Below, one piece after another: positions 51,311 to 63,085 of a DNA stretch of 64,000 bases (position 1 is its first letter; the number at the start of each line of letters is the position of its first letter). The stretch comes from Liolophura sinensis. Taxonomy: Eukaryota; Mollusca; Polyplacophora; Chitonida; Chitonidae. The DNA is taken from NCBI RefSeq assembly GCF_032854445.1, contig NC_088302.1, positions 14,875,338 to 14,939,337 of the forward strand, in the 5' to 3' direction. The notes beneath the pieces were generated by a model. It did no database searches. It saw nothing but the letters and a program-made list of their open reading frames with translations, and had not been told where the DNA came from. Position numbers and translations under genes: made by a program.

Positions 51311-51828
51311 AATTCCAGATACCCATATAGATATAGGTTTAAGTCGCCATACACATTGGCCAAGTTTTGCCAAAACTTCCAAAACTGTTGCTGAGTTTTT
51401 TTATTATTAGCTTTGTGAACATAGCTAATGCCTCGAATGATATGTACATAGAATTGAATACTACGGAAATGGAATTCAAGGTAATGGAATTCAAGGCATT
51501 ATATATATGCTATGCTTTCAAAAAAAAAAAAAACGAATACAAATGTGCAAAAACTGTAACATCTTTATTCGGATTAACGAAACTCTGAAACGAAAAATTC
51601 GAATACAACGAATACTGTACATGTAGAGTATGACACATACATTTTCTTTTTAAATTCAGAATATATGCACTGTACAAACATGTTTTTCTACAACAAATCT
51701 ACACATCAACGAATACATCATGTTGTTGTTAGTATATCACTAAAAGTCTTTGTGCGAATTACAAATATGTTTTTTAAACAGGTATGCATGTATTAAAGAA
51801 TGCAACAGATCTTAATTTAAACAATATC

Positions 51829-52090
51829 ACAGAGTGGATCAGTCATTAGAAGGGTGTACCTTTCATCCTATCACACGATGGATTAGTCATTCGAAGACTA
51901 CAGTTTGCCTTTTCACAATGGATCAGTCATTAGAAGGGTATACCGTTTATCCTATCACAGGGTGGTAAGTCATTAGAAGAGTACTCTTTGCCTTATCACA
52001 GGGTGGATAAGTCGTTAGAAGATAGTACTGTTTGCCTTTTCACAGAGTGGATCAGTCATTAGAAGGGAGCACCGTTGTGCTATCATAGGG
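51829..52090. repeat. Minisatellite, 5-6 units of about 43-48 bp
   Basis: Landmark GGATCAGTCATTAGAAG (variants ATTAGTCATTCGAAG, TAAGTCATTAGAAG) recurs from 51836 to 52050, alternating with (T)GCCT(A/T)TCACAG. Confidence 0.8.
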
Positions 52091-52189
52091 AATAACATGA
52101 ATAACATTTAGTTATTTATTTATTCATTTATTTGGTTATTATGTTGCTTTATACAGTATTTCACCCTGTGATATGTGACAAGTATGTTA

Positions 52190-52495
52190 TGTAATGGACT
52201 TTTCTGCAGAGAAATGAAGAAAGTCGTCGCGTAATGGGCCTTTCTGCAGAGGACTGAAGAAAGAAGTTGTGTAACGGACCTTTCTACAGATGACTGAAGA
52301 AAGACGTTGTGTAACGAACTTTCTGCAGAGACTGAAAATGGTCGTTGACGTTGCGTAGCAGACCTTTCTACAGAGGACTGAAGAAAGACGTTTGTGTAGC
52401 GGACCTTTCTGCAGAGAACTGCAAAAAGTCGTTATGTAACAGACCTGTTTACAGAGGATTGACGAAAGACGTTGTGTAACGGAATTTGGTGAGGT
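52190..52495. repeat. About 40-bp minisatellite, 7 units
   Basis: Units of the form CTGAAGAAAGACGTTGTGTA followed by ACGGACCTTTCTACAGAGGA, with indels. The order of landmarks (TGA-AAAG ... TGTAAC ... CCTTTCT) matches the 36-bp units that follow. Confidence 0.8.
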
Positions 52496-52496
52496 C

Positions 52497-53100
52497 TGTT
52501 ATATAACCATTCCTGTACAAGAGACCTTATATAACTCTCCTCTACAGGGCCGACAAAGACCTTATATAACTGTTCCTCTACAAGGCTGACAAAGACCTTA
52601 TATAACTGTTCCTCTACAAGGCTGACAGAGACCTTATCTAACTGTTCCTGTACAAGGCTGACAAAAACCATATACAACTGTTCCTGTACAAGGCTGACAA
52701 AGATCTTATATAACTGTTCCTGTACAAGGCTGACAAAAACCATGTACAACTGTTCCTCTACAAGGCTGACAAAGACCTTATATAACTGTGCCTCTACAAG
52801 GCTGACAAAGACCTTATATAACTGTTCCTCTACAAGGCTGACAAAAACCATGTACAACTGTTCCTCTACAAGGCTGACAAAGATCTTATATAACTGTCCC
52901 TGTACAAGGCTGACAAAAACCATGTACAACTGTTCCTCTACAAGGCTGACAAAGATCTTATATAACTCTTCCTGTACAAGGCTGACAAAATCGCTGTATA
53001 CCTGTTGCTGTGCAAGGCTGACAAAGACCTTATATAACTGTTCCCGTAAAAAGTTGACAAAGGCCTTATAAAACTGTTGGTGTACAAGGCTGACTAAGGT
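52497..53100. repeat. 36-bp minisatellite, about 16 units without indels
   Basis: GCTGACAAA recurs exactly every 36 bp at 52585, 52621, 52657, 52693, 52729, 52765, 52801, 52837, 52873, 52909, 52945, 52981, 53017, 53053 and (GCTGACTAA) 53089. Units alternate between AGACCTTATATAACTG and AAACCATGTACAACTG versions. Long open frames on both strands result from the stop-free 36-mer. Confidence 0.92.
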
Positions 53101-53149
53101 TTCACAAACACTGTTAACAGATCGTGTGGAGGCCAGATCCAGAGGTTGT

Positions 53150-54660
53150 ACAACAGATATTACTGGGGGTCTGACGAAAGCAGTGAGTAACAGATGCTAC
53201 TGAGGTCTGACGAAAGTGGTGTATAACAGATACTACTGAGGTCTGACAAAAGCAGTGTATAACAGATCCTACTGAGGTCTGACGAAAGTGGTGTATAATA
53301 AATCCTACTGAGGTCTGACGAAAGTGGTGTATAACAGATCCTACTGAGGTTTGACGAAAGCGCTGTATAGCAGATCCTACTGAGGTCTGACGAAAGTGGT
53401 GTATAACAGATCATACTGAGGTCTGAAGAAGGTGTATAACAGATACTGAGGCCTGACAAAAGCAGTGCAGCCGGATCGTGTGGAGGCCGGATCCAGAGGT
53501 TGTATAACAGATACTACTGGGGTCTGACGAAAGCAGTGAGTAACAGATGCTACTGTGGTCTGACGAAAGTGGTGTATAATAGATACTACTGAGGCCTGAC
53601 GAAAGCAGTGTATAAGAGATCATACTGAGGTCTGAAGAAGGCGGTATATAAATAGATCCTGTTGAGGTGTGATGAAGGCGATGTATAACGACCCCTGATG
53701 AGGCGTGACGAAAGCGGTGTATAACAGATCCTGTTGAGGTCTGACGAAAGCGATGAATGACAGATCCTACCGAGGTCTGAAGAAGACGGTGTATAACAGA
53801 TCCTACTTAGGCCTGACGATTGCGGTTGTATAACAGATTCTACTGACGTCTGACGAAAGCAGTGTGTAACACATCCTAATGAGGTCTGGAGAAGGCGGTG
53901 TATAACAGATCCTAACGAGGTCTGGTTTATGAAGGCGGTGTATAACAGATCCTACTGAGGTTTGACAAAAGCAGTGCCTAACAGACGTAAAACACCAATC
54001 AAATAAATAAATAAATAAATAAATAACAGATCCCACTGAGGTCTGATGAAGGCGGTGTATAACATATCCTACTGAGGTTTGACGAAAGCAGTGCTTAACA
54101 GACGTAAAACACCAATCAAATAAATAAATAAATAAATAAACAACAGATCCTACTGAGGTCTGATGAAGGCGATGTATAGCAGATCCTGTTGCGGTCTGAT
54201 GAAGGTGGTGTATGACAGATCCTGTTGAGGTCTGAGGAAGGCGATGAATAACATCTCGTCGAGTCTGATGAAGGTGGTGTATGACAGATCCTGTTGAGGT
54301 CTGATGAAGGTGGTGTATGACAGATCCTGTTGAGGTGTGATGAAGGTGGTGTATGACAGATCTTGTTGAGGTGTGATGAAGGCGATGTGTAACAGATCCT
54401 GCTGAGGTCTGATGAAGGCGGTGTATAACAGACCTTGATGAGGTCTGACGAAAGCAGTGTATAACAATCCTGTTGAGGTCTGATGATGGCGATGTATAAC
54501 AGACCCTGTTGAGGTCTGAAGAAGGCGGTGTATATCAGACCCTGTTGAGGTCTGAGGAAGGCGCTGGATATCAGATCTTGTCGAGGTCTGAGGAATGCAC
54601 CGTATAACAGATCCTGTTGGGGCATGAGGAATAACACATCCCTGTTGAGGTCTTACAAAA
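53150..54660. repeat. 36-bp minisatellite, about 40 units, second subtype
   Basis: Consensus TGACGAAAGTGGTGTATAAC then AGATCCTACTGAGGTC (36 bp), with variants GATGAAGGCGGTG and AGAAGGCG. Landmark TATAACAGAT recurs through the block. Two SINE-A tails are embedded at 53986-54026 and 54103-54142. Open frames with 12-residue repeats (ICYTPLSSDLSR) on the minus strand come from the period. Confidence 0.92.
53986..54142 (+). mobile_element. Duplicated 40-bp SINE-A tail inside the minisatellite
   Basis: CGTAAAACACCAATCAAATA plus an AAAT tail occurs twice, about 117 bp apart, each between TAACAGA-like sequence on both sides and with the same neighbouring repeat units. One extremely truncated SINE insertion followed by array duplication explains both. 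Confidence 0.75.
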
Positions 54661-55010
54661 AATATGGGCCATAATTCCAAAGGTCTGACAGAAAATTGTA
54701 TATTACGGACTCCGTACCTACCTATTAAAGAGCCTTGTCACAAAATTGTATAATCTTGTCGACGTTTTACATTACAGATTATGGATTTTGCAGAGACCTT
54801 ATAATTCAAATCCCCATTAAAAGACTGTCAAAGGCATTGTTACAACAAATCACGTTAGAAGTCTATCTAAAGAGCTGTATAACAAATCTGGCAGAGGTTG
54901 TAAAGAGGCGTTGTATAACACATGTTGTAGAGATCTGGGAACGTCGTTGTGCAGCAGACCCTGCATCCGATCTGAAAATGCCGTACCACAGAACATGTGG
55001 GGATATATAA
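54660..55010. repeat. Decayed continuation of the 36-bp array
   Basis: Degenerate TGTATAAC-type landmarks about every 36 bp (for example GCTGTATAACAAATCT, GTTGTATAACACATGT) with many changes. Confidence 0.55.
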
Positions 55011-55556
55011 TAATCTCAAACAGACTACATCATGGACTGTAAAACCAGAACAGCGACGACAATGTGATAGCTGACAAATGATTCCCAGTAACTGGGGAAA
55101 TCCTGTCATTTTAGCTCAATTAGGCTTTTATTCCGACTCTTCATGTAAATGGTTAAATTGCATAGCAACATACCAACCCCTATATCATCACTGGTTAAGC
55201 AGCGTAATGTAAAAAAAAAAAAGAAAAAAAAAAAAACATTGCAGTTATTTTGGAAACAATTTATCAGACGTTACTGGTCTGGAATTACAGCCTACTCAGT
55301 TGGTGTGTTGTAACATTTAACAAACAATACCATGAAAAGACGTCTTACGACGAATGCTGTAGAGACAAAGCCGTTGTACAACAGATAACATAAAGGGTTG
55401 ACAAAAGTGTATAGTAGATCTACACCTGAGCATACACATCATTGAATAAAAGGATTTTCGAAGCGTGAACAATAAGTGGTAACAAAAATTGTGCAACAGT
55501 TCGTGTAGGCCAACATCAAGTCTAGCAAGTAAACTTATGAAAAAGCTCCAGTATTG

Positions 55557-55721
55557 GCCCCAGGATCACAAAGCTGCATTAGATTGAAGACATATTTAAT
55601 CTTAGCTTGTAATGTTGAGAAAAAATGTCCTGGACGTAGATTTGATTTAGTGCAGTTAACTGTTTTTGAGTAAAGACTAATTGTTAATTGAGTCTAAGAC
55701 GGCTCCGTCATCCTGGGGCCA
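55557..55721. mobile_element. MITE with GGCCCCAGGAT ends (first of two)
   Basis: Left end GGCCCCAGGATCACAAAGC; right end, inverted, GGCCCCAGGATGACGGAGC. About 165 bp, no coding capacity. Confidence 0.65.
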
Positions 55722-55940
55722 GGTCCTGGGATTACGAAGCAGTCCTAGACTTAAGTCAAAATTTCAGTCTTTAAACTTGCTATTTTCTCTTCCGTTATTT
55801 TAGCTGAAACTTGTTTTTACAATAACTTACCCACAATTTACCTTGTCACGAAATATTTTGACATTATAGTTTGTCCTCTAGAAATAACAATTTCGAAATG
55901 ATTCAAAATTTTGATCGCTTCGTGCTCCTGGGGTCAGGTC
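55722..55940. mobile_element. MITE with related ends (second, adjacent)
   Basis: Left end AGGTCCTGGGATTACGAAGC; right end, inverted, GACCCCAGGAGCACGAAGC. It directly abuts the first and belongs to the same terminal-repeat family. Confidence 0.6.
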
Positions 55941-56039
55941 TATGTTGTATACGACCCTATTCGATACCATTCAGGTTTATCACAGTCGTAGAATGACCTT
56001 ATCTGACAGTACTTATCCAGTTTTAATCATATGTAGGTG

Positions 56040-56660
56040 TCCGGCAAAGGTGTGACACATACATTGTTTAACAGCTACAGTAAAAGCGTAATTTAATAGT
56101 CCCAGGGTACATGATCAACAAGGGCATTGTTTAAAAATGAAAGTAAAGGTACATGAATATGAAAAACAAGCACATTGTTAATATAAACAGTTCCAGTACA
56201 TATCCATAACAAGGACATTGTTTAACACTTCGGGAAAAAGCACATGTATAAACAAAGATATTTTAACATTTCCAGTAGATATACTTATGTATACTAAGGA
56301 CATTGTTTATCTGTTCAGGTATACATGTGTACATATATGGCAAGGATATTTTTAGCAGTTACAGCCGGGGTACGTGAACGACAAGGACACTGTTTAACGT
56401 TTAAAGTACATATGCATAACAATGGTACAAAGTTACGTTAGAGGCACATGTATAAGGGTATTATTTCAAGTATAAAAGTTAACATGGATATTTTTAACAG
56501 TCATAGAAAATGTATATATAACAAGGGCATAATCTTAACAGTTCAGTGAAAGTACATTCACATCAACGATATCTTAACAGTTACAGTAGGGGTACGTGTA
56601 TAACGTGGAAATTTGTTTAAAGCTTAAAATTCCTAGTAGAGATTTAACAAGGATATTATT
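56040..56660. repeat. Long-unit (about 48-60 bp) derivatives of the minisatellite
   Basis: AACAAGGACATTGTTTAACA followed by GTTCCAGTA and GTACATGTATA recurs loosely (56115, 56168, 56210, 56256, 56300, 56345, 56385 and on). The core matches the 57-kb units. Confidence 0.65.
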
Positions 56661-56663
56661 TAA

Positions 56664-56862
56664 CAAAACAAGGGAAACCCTGAAAATTGAAATCAACATA
56701 TTTGGTATTCTATATTTCGGCGCAGTTATGTAGCCATCTGCAGGAATATACAAGAAATAAAAATATACCCACAGTAGAGATCAAAACGAAATCAAGTATA
56801 ATAGAACACCAAATACGTTGACTTCAGTGTTCGAAGTTTCCCTAATTGTGTTGTTTTACACA
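56664..56862. mobile_element. MITE with about 50-bp imperfect TIRs
   Basis: AGGGAAACCCTGAAAATTGA...ATATTTGGTATTCTAT at the left has an imperfect inverted partner ATAGAACACCAAATACGT...GTTTCCCT at the right. It is inserted inside the minisatellite domain. Confidence 0.65.
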
Positions 56863-56939
56863 AAACTGATCTGTTTTCATAGTTCTTGTTGTTTAATAGT
56901 TCCATTTCATCACTGAGTGAGGCCTGATAAGGCCGTTGT

Positions 56940-57400
56940 TCAACAGTAAAAAGCGGGTAGTATGACAAGGACGTTGTTCAACAGTTTCAGTAAATAGTCC
57001 TAAAAGGATATTGTTTATCAGCTCCAGTCGGTAATCTGACAAGGACATTGTTTAACACTTCCAGTAGGTAAACTGACATGGGCATTGTTTAACAGTTCCA
57101 GTAAGTAATCTGACAAGGACATTGTTTAACACTTCCAGTAAGTAAACTGACATGAGCATTGTTTATCAGCTCCAGTCGGTAATCTGACAAGGACATTGTT
57201 TAACACTTCCAGTAGGTAAACTGACAACGGCATTGTTTAACAGTTCCAGTAAGTAATCTGACAAGGACACTGTTTAACACTTCCAGTAGGTAAACTGACA
57301 ACGGCATTATTTAACAGTTTCAGTAAGTAATCTGACAAGGACATTGTTCAACAATTCAAATAGGTAATCTGATAAGGACGTTTTTCAATAGCTCTTTTGG
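56940..57400. repeat. 37-bp minisatellite with two-unit higher-order repeat
   Basis: CTGAC recurs at 57036, 57073, 57110, 57147, 57184, 57221, 57258, 57295 and 57332 (37 bp). Units alternate: A (AAGGACATTGTTTAACACTT) and B (GGCATTGTTTAACAGTTCC), a 74-bp higher-order repeat of about 4.5 copies. Confidence 0.88.
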
Positions 57401-57574
57401 CAGGAAGTCCAACAAGTACAATAAGTTATAAGACAGAGGTTGTATCTAGTGAACTGATTAAGAAATTGAATAAATTTCCGTAAATATCTGACAATATGTT
57501 GCATAACAACATAGGCATTACTTCCCTTGTCAACGTAGCATGAGGTATATAATGCTGGACGGTATACGGTATTG

Positions 57575-57593
57575 TTTATTAACGCCTTTTTAT
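57575..57593 (-). terminator. Two candidate AATAAA signals for the DUF4239-like gene
   Basis: AATAAA occurs on the minus strand at 57588-57593 and 57575-57580, about 105-125 nt past the stop codon. Transcription would end close to the edge of the minisatellite domain. Confidence 0.45.
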
Positions 57594-57697
57594 TTTTTAA
57601 ATGAAGAATACATTTTTGAGCACTACCTGAAATATCGCCGGGAATATCACATGTAAATAAATTTAATCACAGTATATCACTCCTCTTAATGCTCCTG

Positions 57698-58004
57698 TTA
57701 TTTCTTTGCTTTGGCTCTTTCTTTTTTAACCCTTTGGGGTTCCGGATAAGGAACTATTGAAAGGTCTCCATGAGTGGTGTTTACGTACATTGTCTCCAGT
57801 CTGTTCATAACATCAGGGAACACGGACAAATCCACACGGAAAAAGCCGCTGAAGGGAGAGTCCAGATCGGAGACGACGTAGCAGAGCATACTGATGGAGA
57901 AAACCGTTATAATACACATGGCCAACTCCATCCGATATCCTCCCGCCTGCAGCAACAGTACACCAAGAAACGAGAAGAACCCTAATGTTTCCAGGAATGC
58001 CCAT
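57698..58004 (-). CDS. Last exon of DUF4239-like (bestrophin-like) membrane protein
   Basis: Acceptor TTGTTTACAG precedes 58004 and the frame runs to TAA at 57698-57700, giving 101 full codons after the split codon. Two membrane segments are visible (around FLETLGFFSFLGVLLLQ and LAMCIITVFSISMLCYVV), followed by SDLDSPFSGFFRVDLS. That last motif resembles the conserved C-terminal block of DUF4239 proteins (hydrophobic helix, then D-x-PF-x-G). The tail is basic, ending in KKERAKAKK. The first base completes a codon begun by AA at the end of the 63609-63774 exon, giving Lys before Trp-Ala-Phe. AATAAA signals lie at 57588-57593 and 57575-57580 on the minus strand. Family call is by remembered pattern; molecular function is unknown. 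Confidence 0.68.
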
Positions 58005-59261
58005 CTGTAAACAAGATAAAAGAGAATTCTATACTAAGATAATTGAAAGCTAGCAGTGCAAAATCGTTGCGGATTGAGGAGTAAGAAAGCAAACCCATTT
58101 AAAATCGTAGAGCTTTGGAAAACAAAATAAACACGGCGTTGAACGACGCTAGTATATACCACTCACAGCCATTCAAAAAGAACTGGACATTTTCAGTATA
58201 TACATTTTCAGGGTATACCTAATTGCGGTCATATTTATGGATCGAGGAAACCGGAGTGCCTTGAATAAGATGCCGTCCTTCGCCATATACAATAACTGCT
58301 AATTTCGTGCATTTAAACCAGCGAAGGATGGGCTCGACCACGTGGCTTCACTGGTTATTGAACGATCGCTTGGGGAAATTAACATACTACAGTGTCTACG
58401 CTTAAAACATTAATGAAAACATTACAAATTTCCACTGCAAGACACTTAACTACCAGCAGTTAGTCTATTTATGACTTGGTTTTAGGGTATTTGTGTATAG
58501 TGTCTGAGAGCGTCTATCTGGACCGTGACCTTAGTGACGGAGGCCATGGTGTTAATAACATCACCCCTCCCACACTCCTCAGCTGAGAATGCGGAGCACG
58601 TAAAGGGCGCCCGCGAGTTTGGCCGGGATGCGAACGAAGCGGAAGACGGGGTTCATCGAGGGTACAAAGGGCGCGATTTTGTTAAAACCGCTATCGCCGT
58701 TGGGTTGCTCAGGTCGTGGTCAAAAATGGGCGGTATCAGCCACATTTTAGTAATAGATTACTTGACATGTATAGATGTCCATGCCATGCGGGCGTACGAT
58801 ATACGACATTTTTTCAAGAAGAATAGAGGCTTGGAGATCGCTATGCTCATTAAATATAAGCATATACTAACCAAGGGCATTGCTGTGTTGAGCTGATCGA
58901 TGATAAATCGGTGGGTTATTGATCAGGTAGCCTTTTTTGTGAGCTGGTCTTCATATATACTTTTTATCCGCAGTACAAACCACTTCAGCTTGACTGATAT
59001 CTAAACTCCTTGTTATTGTAGCAAACTTTACTATGGAATAACGGTATTTTCGCTCTCTAATGCGAAAGGAGGGAGGCTAGACTGAACCAAATAGAATAGT
59101 GGCAGACTGATAGAAGCTGTTTTTCGTTACAAAACTACAAAAAAAACTACAACCCATGAGGTACCACAAAATGCATGGCGACTAGGGTCCAGACTGACCA
59201 TCCTTCTCATGAAAAACAAATGCTATATATTACCAGATGCATGGTAATAAATTGTCATCGG

Positions 59262-59392
59262 AAAGGGTTGATAGGGCGTCGGCTTCGGGCCAGGGTAGAT
59301 CCAGGTTCAGTCCTGAGTCGGGTCACACCTAAGAGGAGTTGTAGCTCCCTCGCTTAGCGTTCAGCATGAAGGGGATAGTGCAAGGCTTGGCT
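59262..59392 (+). mobile_element. SINE-B 5' part
   Basis: tRNA-like head TTGATAGGGCGTCGGCTTCG with box B-like GGTTCAGTCCTGAGTCGGG, then CTTAGCGTTCAGCATGAAGG. The 3' half is missing. Confidence 0.7.
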
Positions 59393-61764
59393 GACTTTGA
59401 CATTTGTGTTACACGGCTTATCACCGTGTAACGGTTACAATTACTCGATCATATTTACTAAGTACCACGAACCATATCACGTGTATATTATTCCAATCAA
59501 TACACATTTTTTATGCAAATACAAAGCGCGATCTTAATAACGCACTTAAATGTACAACTTCATATTCTGATTCTGAAAAACAGTGTAAAGAAGCTCATTA
59601 TTATTTGTGAAAAGCATTCTTGGCAAGAATTTTACTCATTTTCGACAATATGTATTTTGGATATCATTATATATTTTACTAATTAGGTCTGTGATAATCT
59701 CAACATAGTGCTTCAGCAGGTGCATATGTAAATATATAAGGTAACATCCGGGATCTATTTTGGAACAGTTTCCTCTATGATTGGTCAAATAGGTGTTAAT
59801 CGACAGGTCGGATTTGACCCCATGTACGAGAGTTCAAGACGGCGTCAATACGATACTGAATGTCACTGACCTTAAAAGTGTCCCATTTCTGTGCCACTCT
59901 ACGGTATAAATGATCGACTGTCATTACTGATCCTTGATAGACAGCGATAATTCATTGAAAGGTATACTTCCTCTTTTATTTCACTCTCCATTGATTATTT
60001 GGACACAGTTCCTATGCATAAGGTAAGTAAATCAATATATATTTAGAAACATTCATGTATCTTCGTCCCTGTTTTACACAGGACAACAGTCAGACCATCA
60101 AAGTACTCCCCAGAACACACAGAGTATACATACCATGTCAAGACTTCACACTAATTAAACCTTTTTCTAAGTATATGGTATTATCTCTCAAGACAATGAA
60201 ATGGGTAAGAATATACAGAACTTTTCAATTTAATGGCACAGACTATGACACAAAACAAGCTTTGTTCGTCCCCCCCCCAGGGCACCCTGCCCACATTTTT
60301 GGAAATTTTTGACAATCACAGTGTCAGATATTTCATACAAAGATGAAGGTTTACGTCGGTTACATTTCTTAATCTGTTTTTTTTTTGACATAAAATGTGA
60401 CATTGTCAAAAAGCACAGGTGGCTTGCCTTACATTAGCACATGGAGGCTGTGATACGTGATACGTATTACGTGATAGTTTTACGTGATAGTTTTACGTGA
60501 TAGTCTATACATGTATATGAGTAATACAAAGAGATATGCATGTTTTAGTCCAAGCTGTTGATCATACTTGGACTTATCTTGATTACTGGTGGTTTTGTAC
60601 AGCTTGTATGTACAGCTTTGTTTAGGATAAACCAAGACATAGTCGAAAACAAATTTGCAGATATCTGACATTAGGAGAGCCTTAAAGTAAATGAAAGCTA
60701 AAATATGAAGTAAGGTTCAACATACAGGCACCTGAAAAATATGCGTAAAAGTACTTTCTTTTATTTTTTTTTAGATTTTTTGCAAAGGTATTCAACTATT
60801 TGGATACTATGGTGGGCTTTATGAGCCATACACACGATATCTAAGAACTCACCCTTTTTTCCTGATATTCCCCAGAAGGAGTGGATTTTGAGGAACATTA
60901 TTTCAGTAATCTTTTACTAAAAGGAAAAAGAGTTATTCCAATATTCAGTGTCGGGAATAGAGTAGGATAAACTTCCTGTGGCGTTCCTGACCTCTGATGG
61001 TATTGTACACAAAGCCCATCTTAGAATTCAAATGTTTGAGCTTTTTTAGCTCTTTTTACAAAAATCTTAAAAGAATAAATGGAAGCATATATTTAAGGGG
61101 TCTATTTAGTGGTGCCCACTTCGAGTTTTAGAGGTCTGCTCCTCTAACTGCAGGGGACATGCGACCGACGGCACTCTGTCGTGTTATCTTACATGAAATT
61201 CGCTAATGGAAAATTTAGGAATCACAAGACAAAACTCCAATATTAGCTCTTAGCACTCCGTTTTGGCCGCAGTTCTATAGTTTTGCTAAGTTCTTGAGTA
61301 TGGCGTCCAAAAAAAGCCCTTTTGAAATATTAAACAATCGTGAGAGTCTGTGCAGACTTGCATGTCTAATTTTTGACGAATCACGGATTGGGGACCGTGG
61401 TTTTTATCAACCCAGCATCTTTGCCTGGACGGCCTTTTCTGCAGGTGTAGGCCTACATGAGTGGAGGTCCCATAACATGATTCTTCTTCTACGTTGTTGG
61501 CGCATTATAGGTATCACATTCCCTAATCCTGACCGATAATAAAATGCTGCATGTTATAATAACATTTTTTACATCGCTTTTTATTAATGCCATTTACGCT
61601 ATGCGGTGTTGAATGCTTCAGCTGAAGTATTATCACAAACAGTAACTATATGAACAGTCATAGGATAAAGCCCAGGGGAAGTATAAATATCTAATGATTT
61701 TATTTCACTGGTTATATATGACAAGTTAGCAATTACCGGTATCACATTGCCATCGCTGATTCAC

Positions 61765-62195
61765 GGGTTATGTGTGATAGGATAATAATTGTCACACTTT
61801 AGTCGGTGATTCACTAATGATGTGTGACACGAAAACAATTATCACACTTTTGCCGCCGATTCCTTGATTATGTGTGACATGAGAACAATTATCACACTTT
61901 CGTCGCCGATTCTTTCATTATGTGTGACATGCAAACAATTACCACACTTTCGTCGATGATTCACCGATTATGTGTGACATGAGAACAATTATCACACTTT
62001 CGTTGATGATTCACCGATTATGTGTGACATGAATACAATTATCACACTTTCGTCGCTGATTCACCGATTATGTGTGACATGAATACAATTATCACACTTT
62101 CGTCGCTGATTCACGGATTATGTGCATGTGTCATGGTATCAGTTATCAAACTTTCGTCGCTGATTCACGGATTATGTGTGACATTTTTCACACTT
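61765..62195. repeat. 50-bp minisatellite, 9 units
   Basis: TGTGTGACAT (or a close variant) recurs at 61771, 61821, 61871, 61921, 61971, 62021, 62071, 62121 and 62174, with ACAATTATCACACTTTCGTC and GATTCACCGATTA in each. The period is exactly 50 bp except the last. A SINE-A 3' part follows. Confidence 0.93.
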
Positions 62196-62199
62196 TCGC

Positions 62200-62315
62200 A
62201 ACCTGGGCATAATTTGGGCTCAGTCCGACTTCCTCCCAGCATGATTTTGGTCCTTACCGTATAAGTGAAATATTCTTGAGCACGGCGTAAAACACCGATC
62301 GAAAAATGAAATACA
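62200..62315 (+). mobile_element. SINE-A 3' part
   Basis: CATAATTTGGGCTCAGTCCG, CGTATAAGTGAAATATTCTT, GAGCACGGCGTAAAACACCG; the tail is degenerate. Confidence 0.7.
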
Positions 62316-63085
62316 ATTATCACGCTGTCGTCTCTGCATCCGGTAACATGCATCAATCCAGCAAAAGATCGTTTTCCTAACAGCGAATTTGTTACATGCA
62401 ACAGACTTCCTAATCACCCTTGCTTTACTGTACACATAAAAGTCTTCAGAAGCCTATACTTTCGATAGCAAATGGCACTGCGGCCCGCATACTTCCGCCA
62501 GGGGAGTTTCAGCCTGTAGGCATCATTAATTATTCCTGTTAAGCGTGTGTTTTCTTGATTCGACGTAAACGCATTTTCGGACCCGATTCATTCATTGACA
62601 CAACATTACACGCGAGCAATAAGCAGTGCTAAAAACAGCTGTGTGCTTTTATCGAAACGAACAGGTAGCAGAAAGTCACTGTGCTATTAGACCGTACTGG
62701 CGATAGCGAAAGAGGTCGAACAGCAAATGTAGCCTATGGTGTTGTTTCGTCTCAAAATGACCCCCCGATAACCTTTAACAAGTTTGTGCACTGAGTTATT
62801 TTTTGCGGCAGTACTTCTCAGTCTACTGTGAAATAAATTTATTCCATACACCGCATATTTCTCATTACAGCCACATCCCAAGTTGTTTTGTACTTCCTAT
62901 ATTTCAGCATCAGTAACTAAGGTGCTGGCCGTGGAATCTGATTGGACCATGAATCATGAATATTTATGAAGGAAAGTGCAGGGCTTTGAGTTAATATTGG
63001 CTCAGTAAATCAAGGTAGATGCTGATGGACACCATTAGCTTGATTAAATATGGACGGCAAAACAGGGTACTTAGACAGACTAAAT

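Noticed and set aside
52432-52929. 165-codon and related repeat proteins in the minisatellites
   Set aside because: Openness follows from a stop-free 36-bp unit on both strands; subtypes use different frames, so a protein is unlikely.
52190-57400. CRISPR array
   Set aside because: Units are contiguous with no unique spacers, and the genome is eukaryotic.
60055-60312. 85-codon plus-strand frame
   Set aside because: Protein-like in parts but unrecognised, without splice sites, and inside an intron of a minus-strand gene.
61294-61539. 81-codon plus-strand frame
   Set aside because: Same reasons; no family and no promoter or splice evidence.
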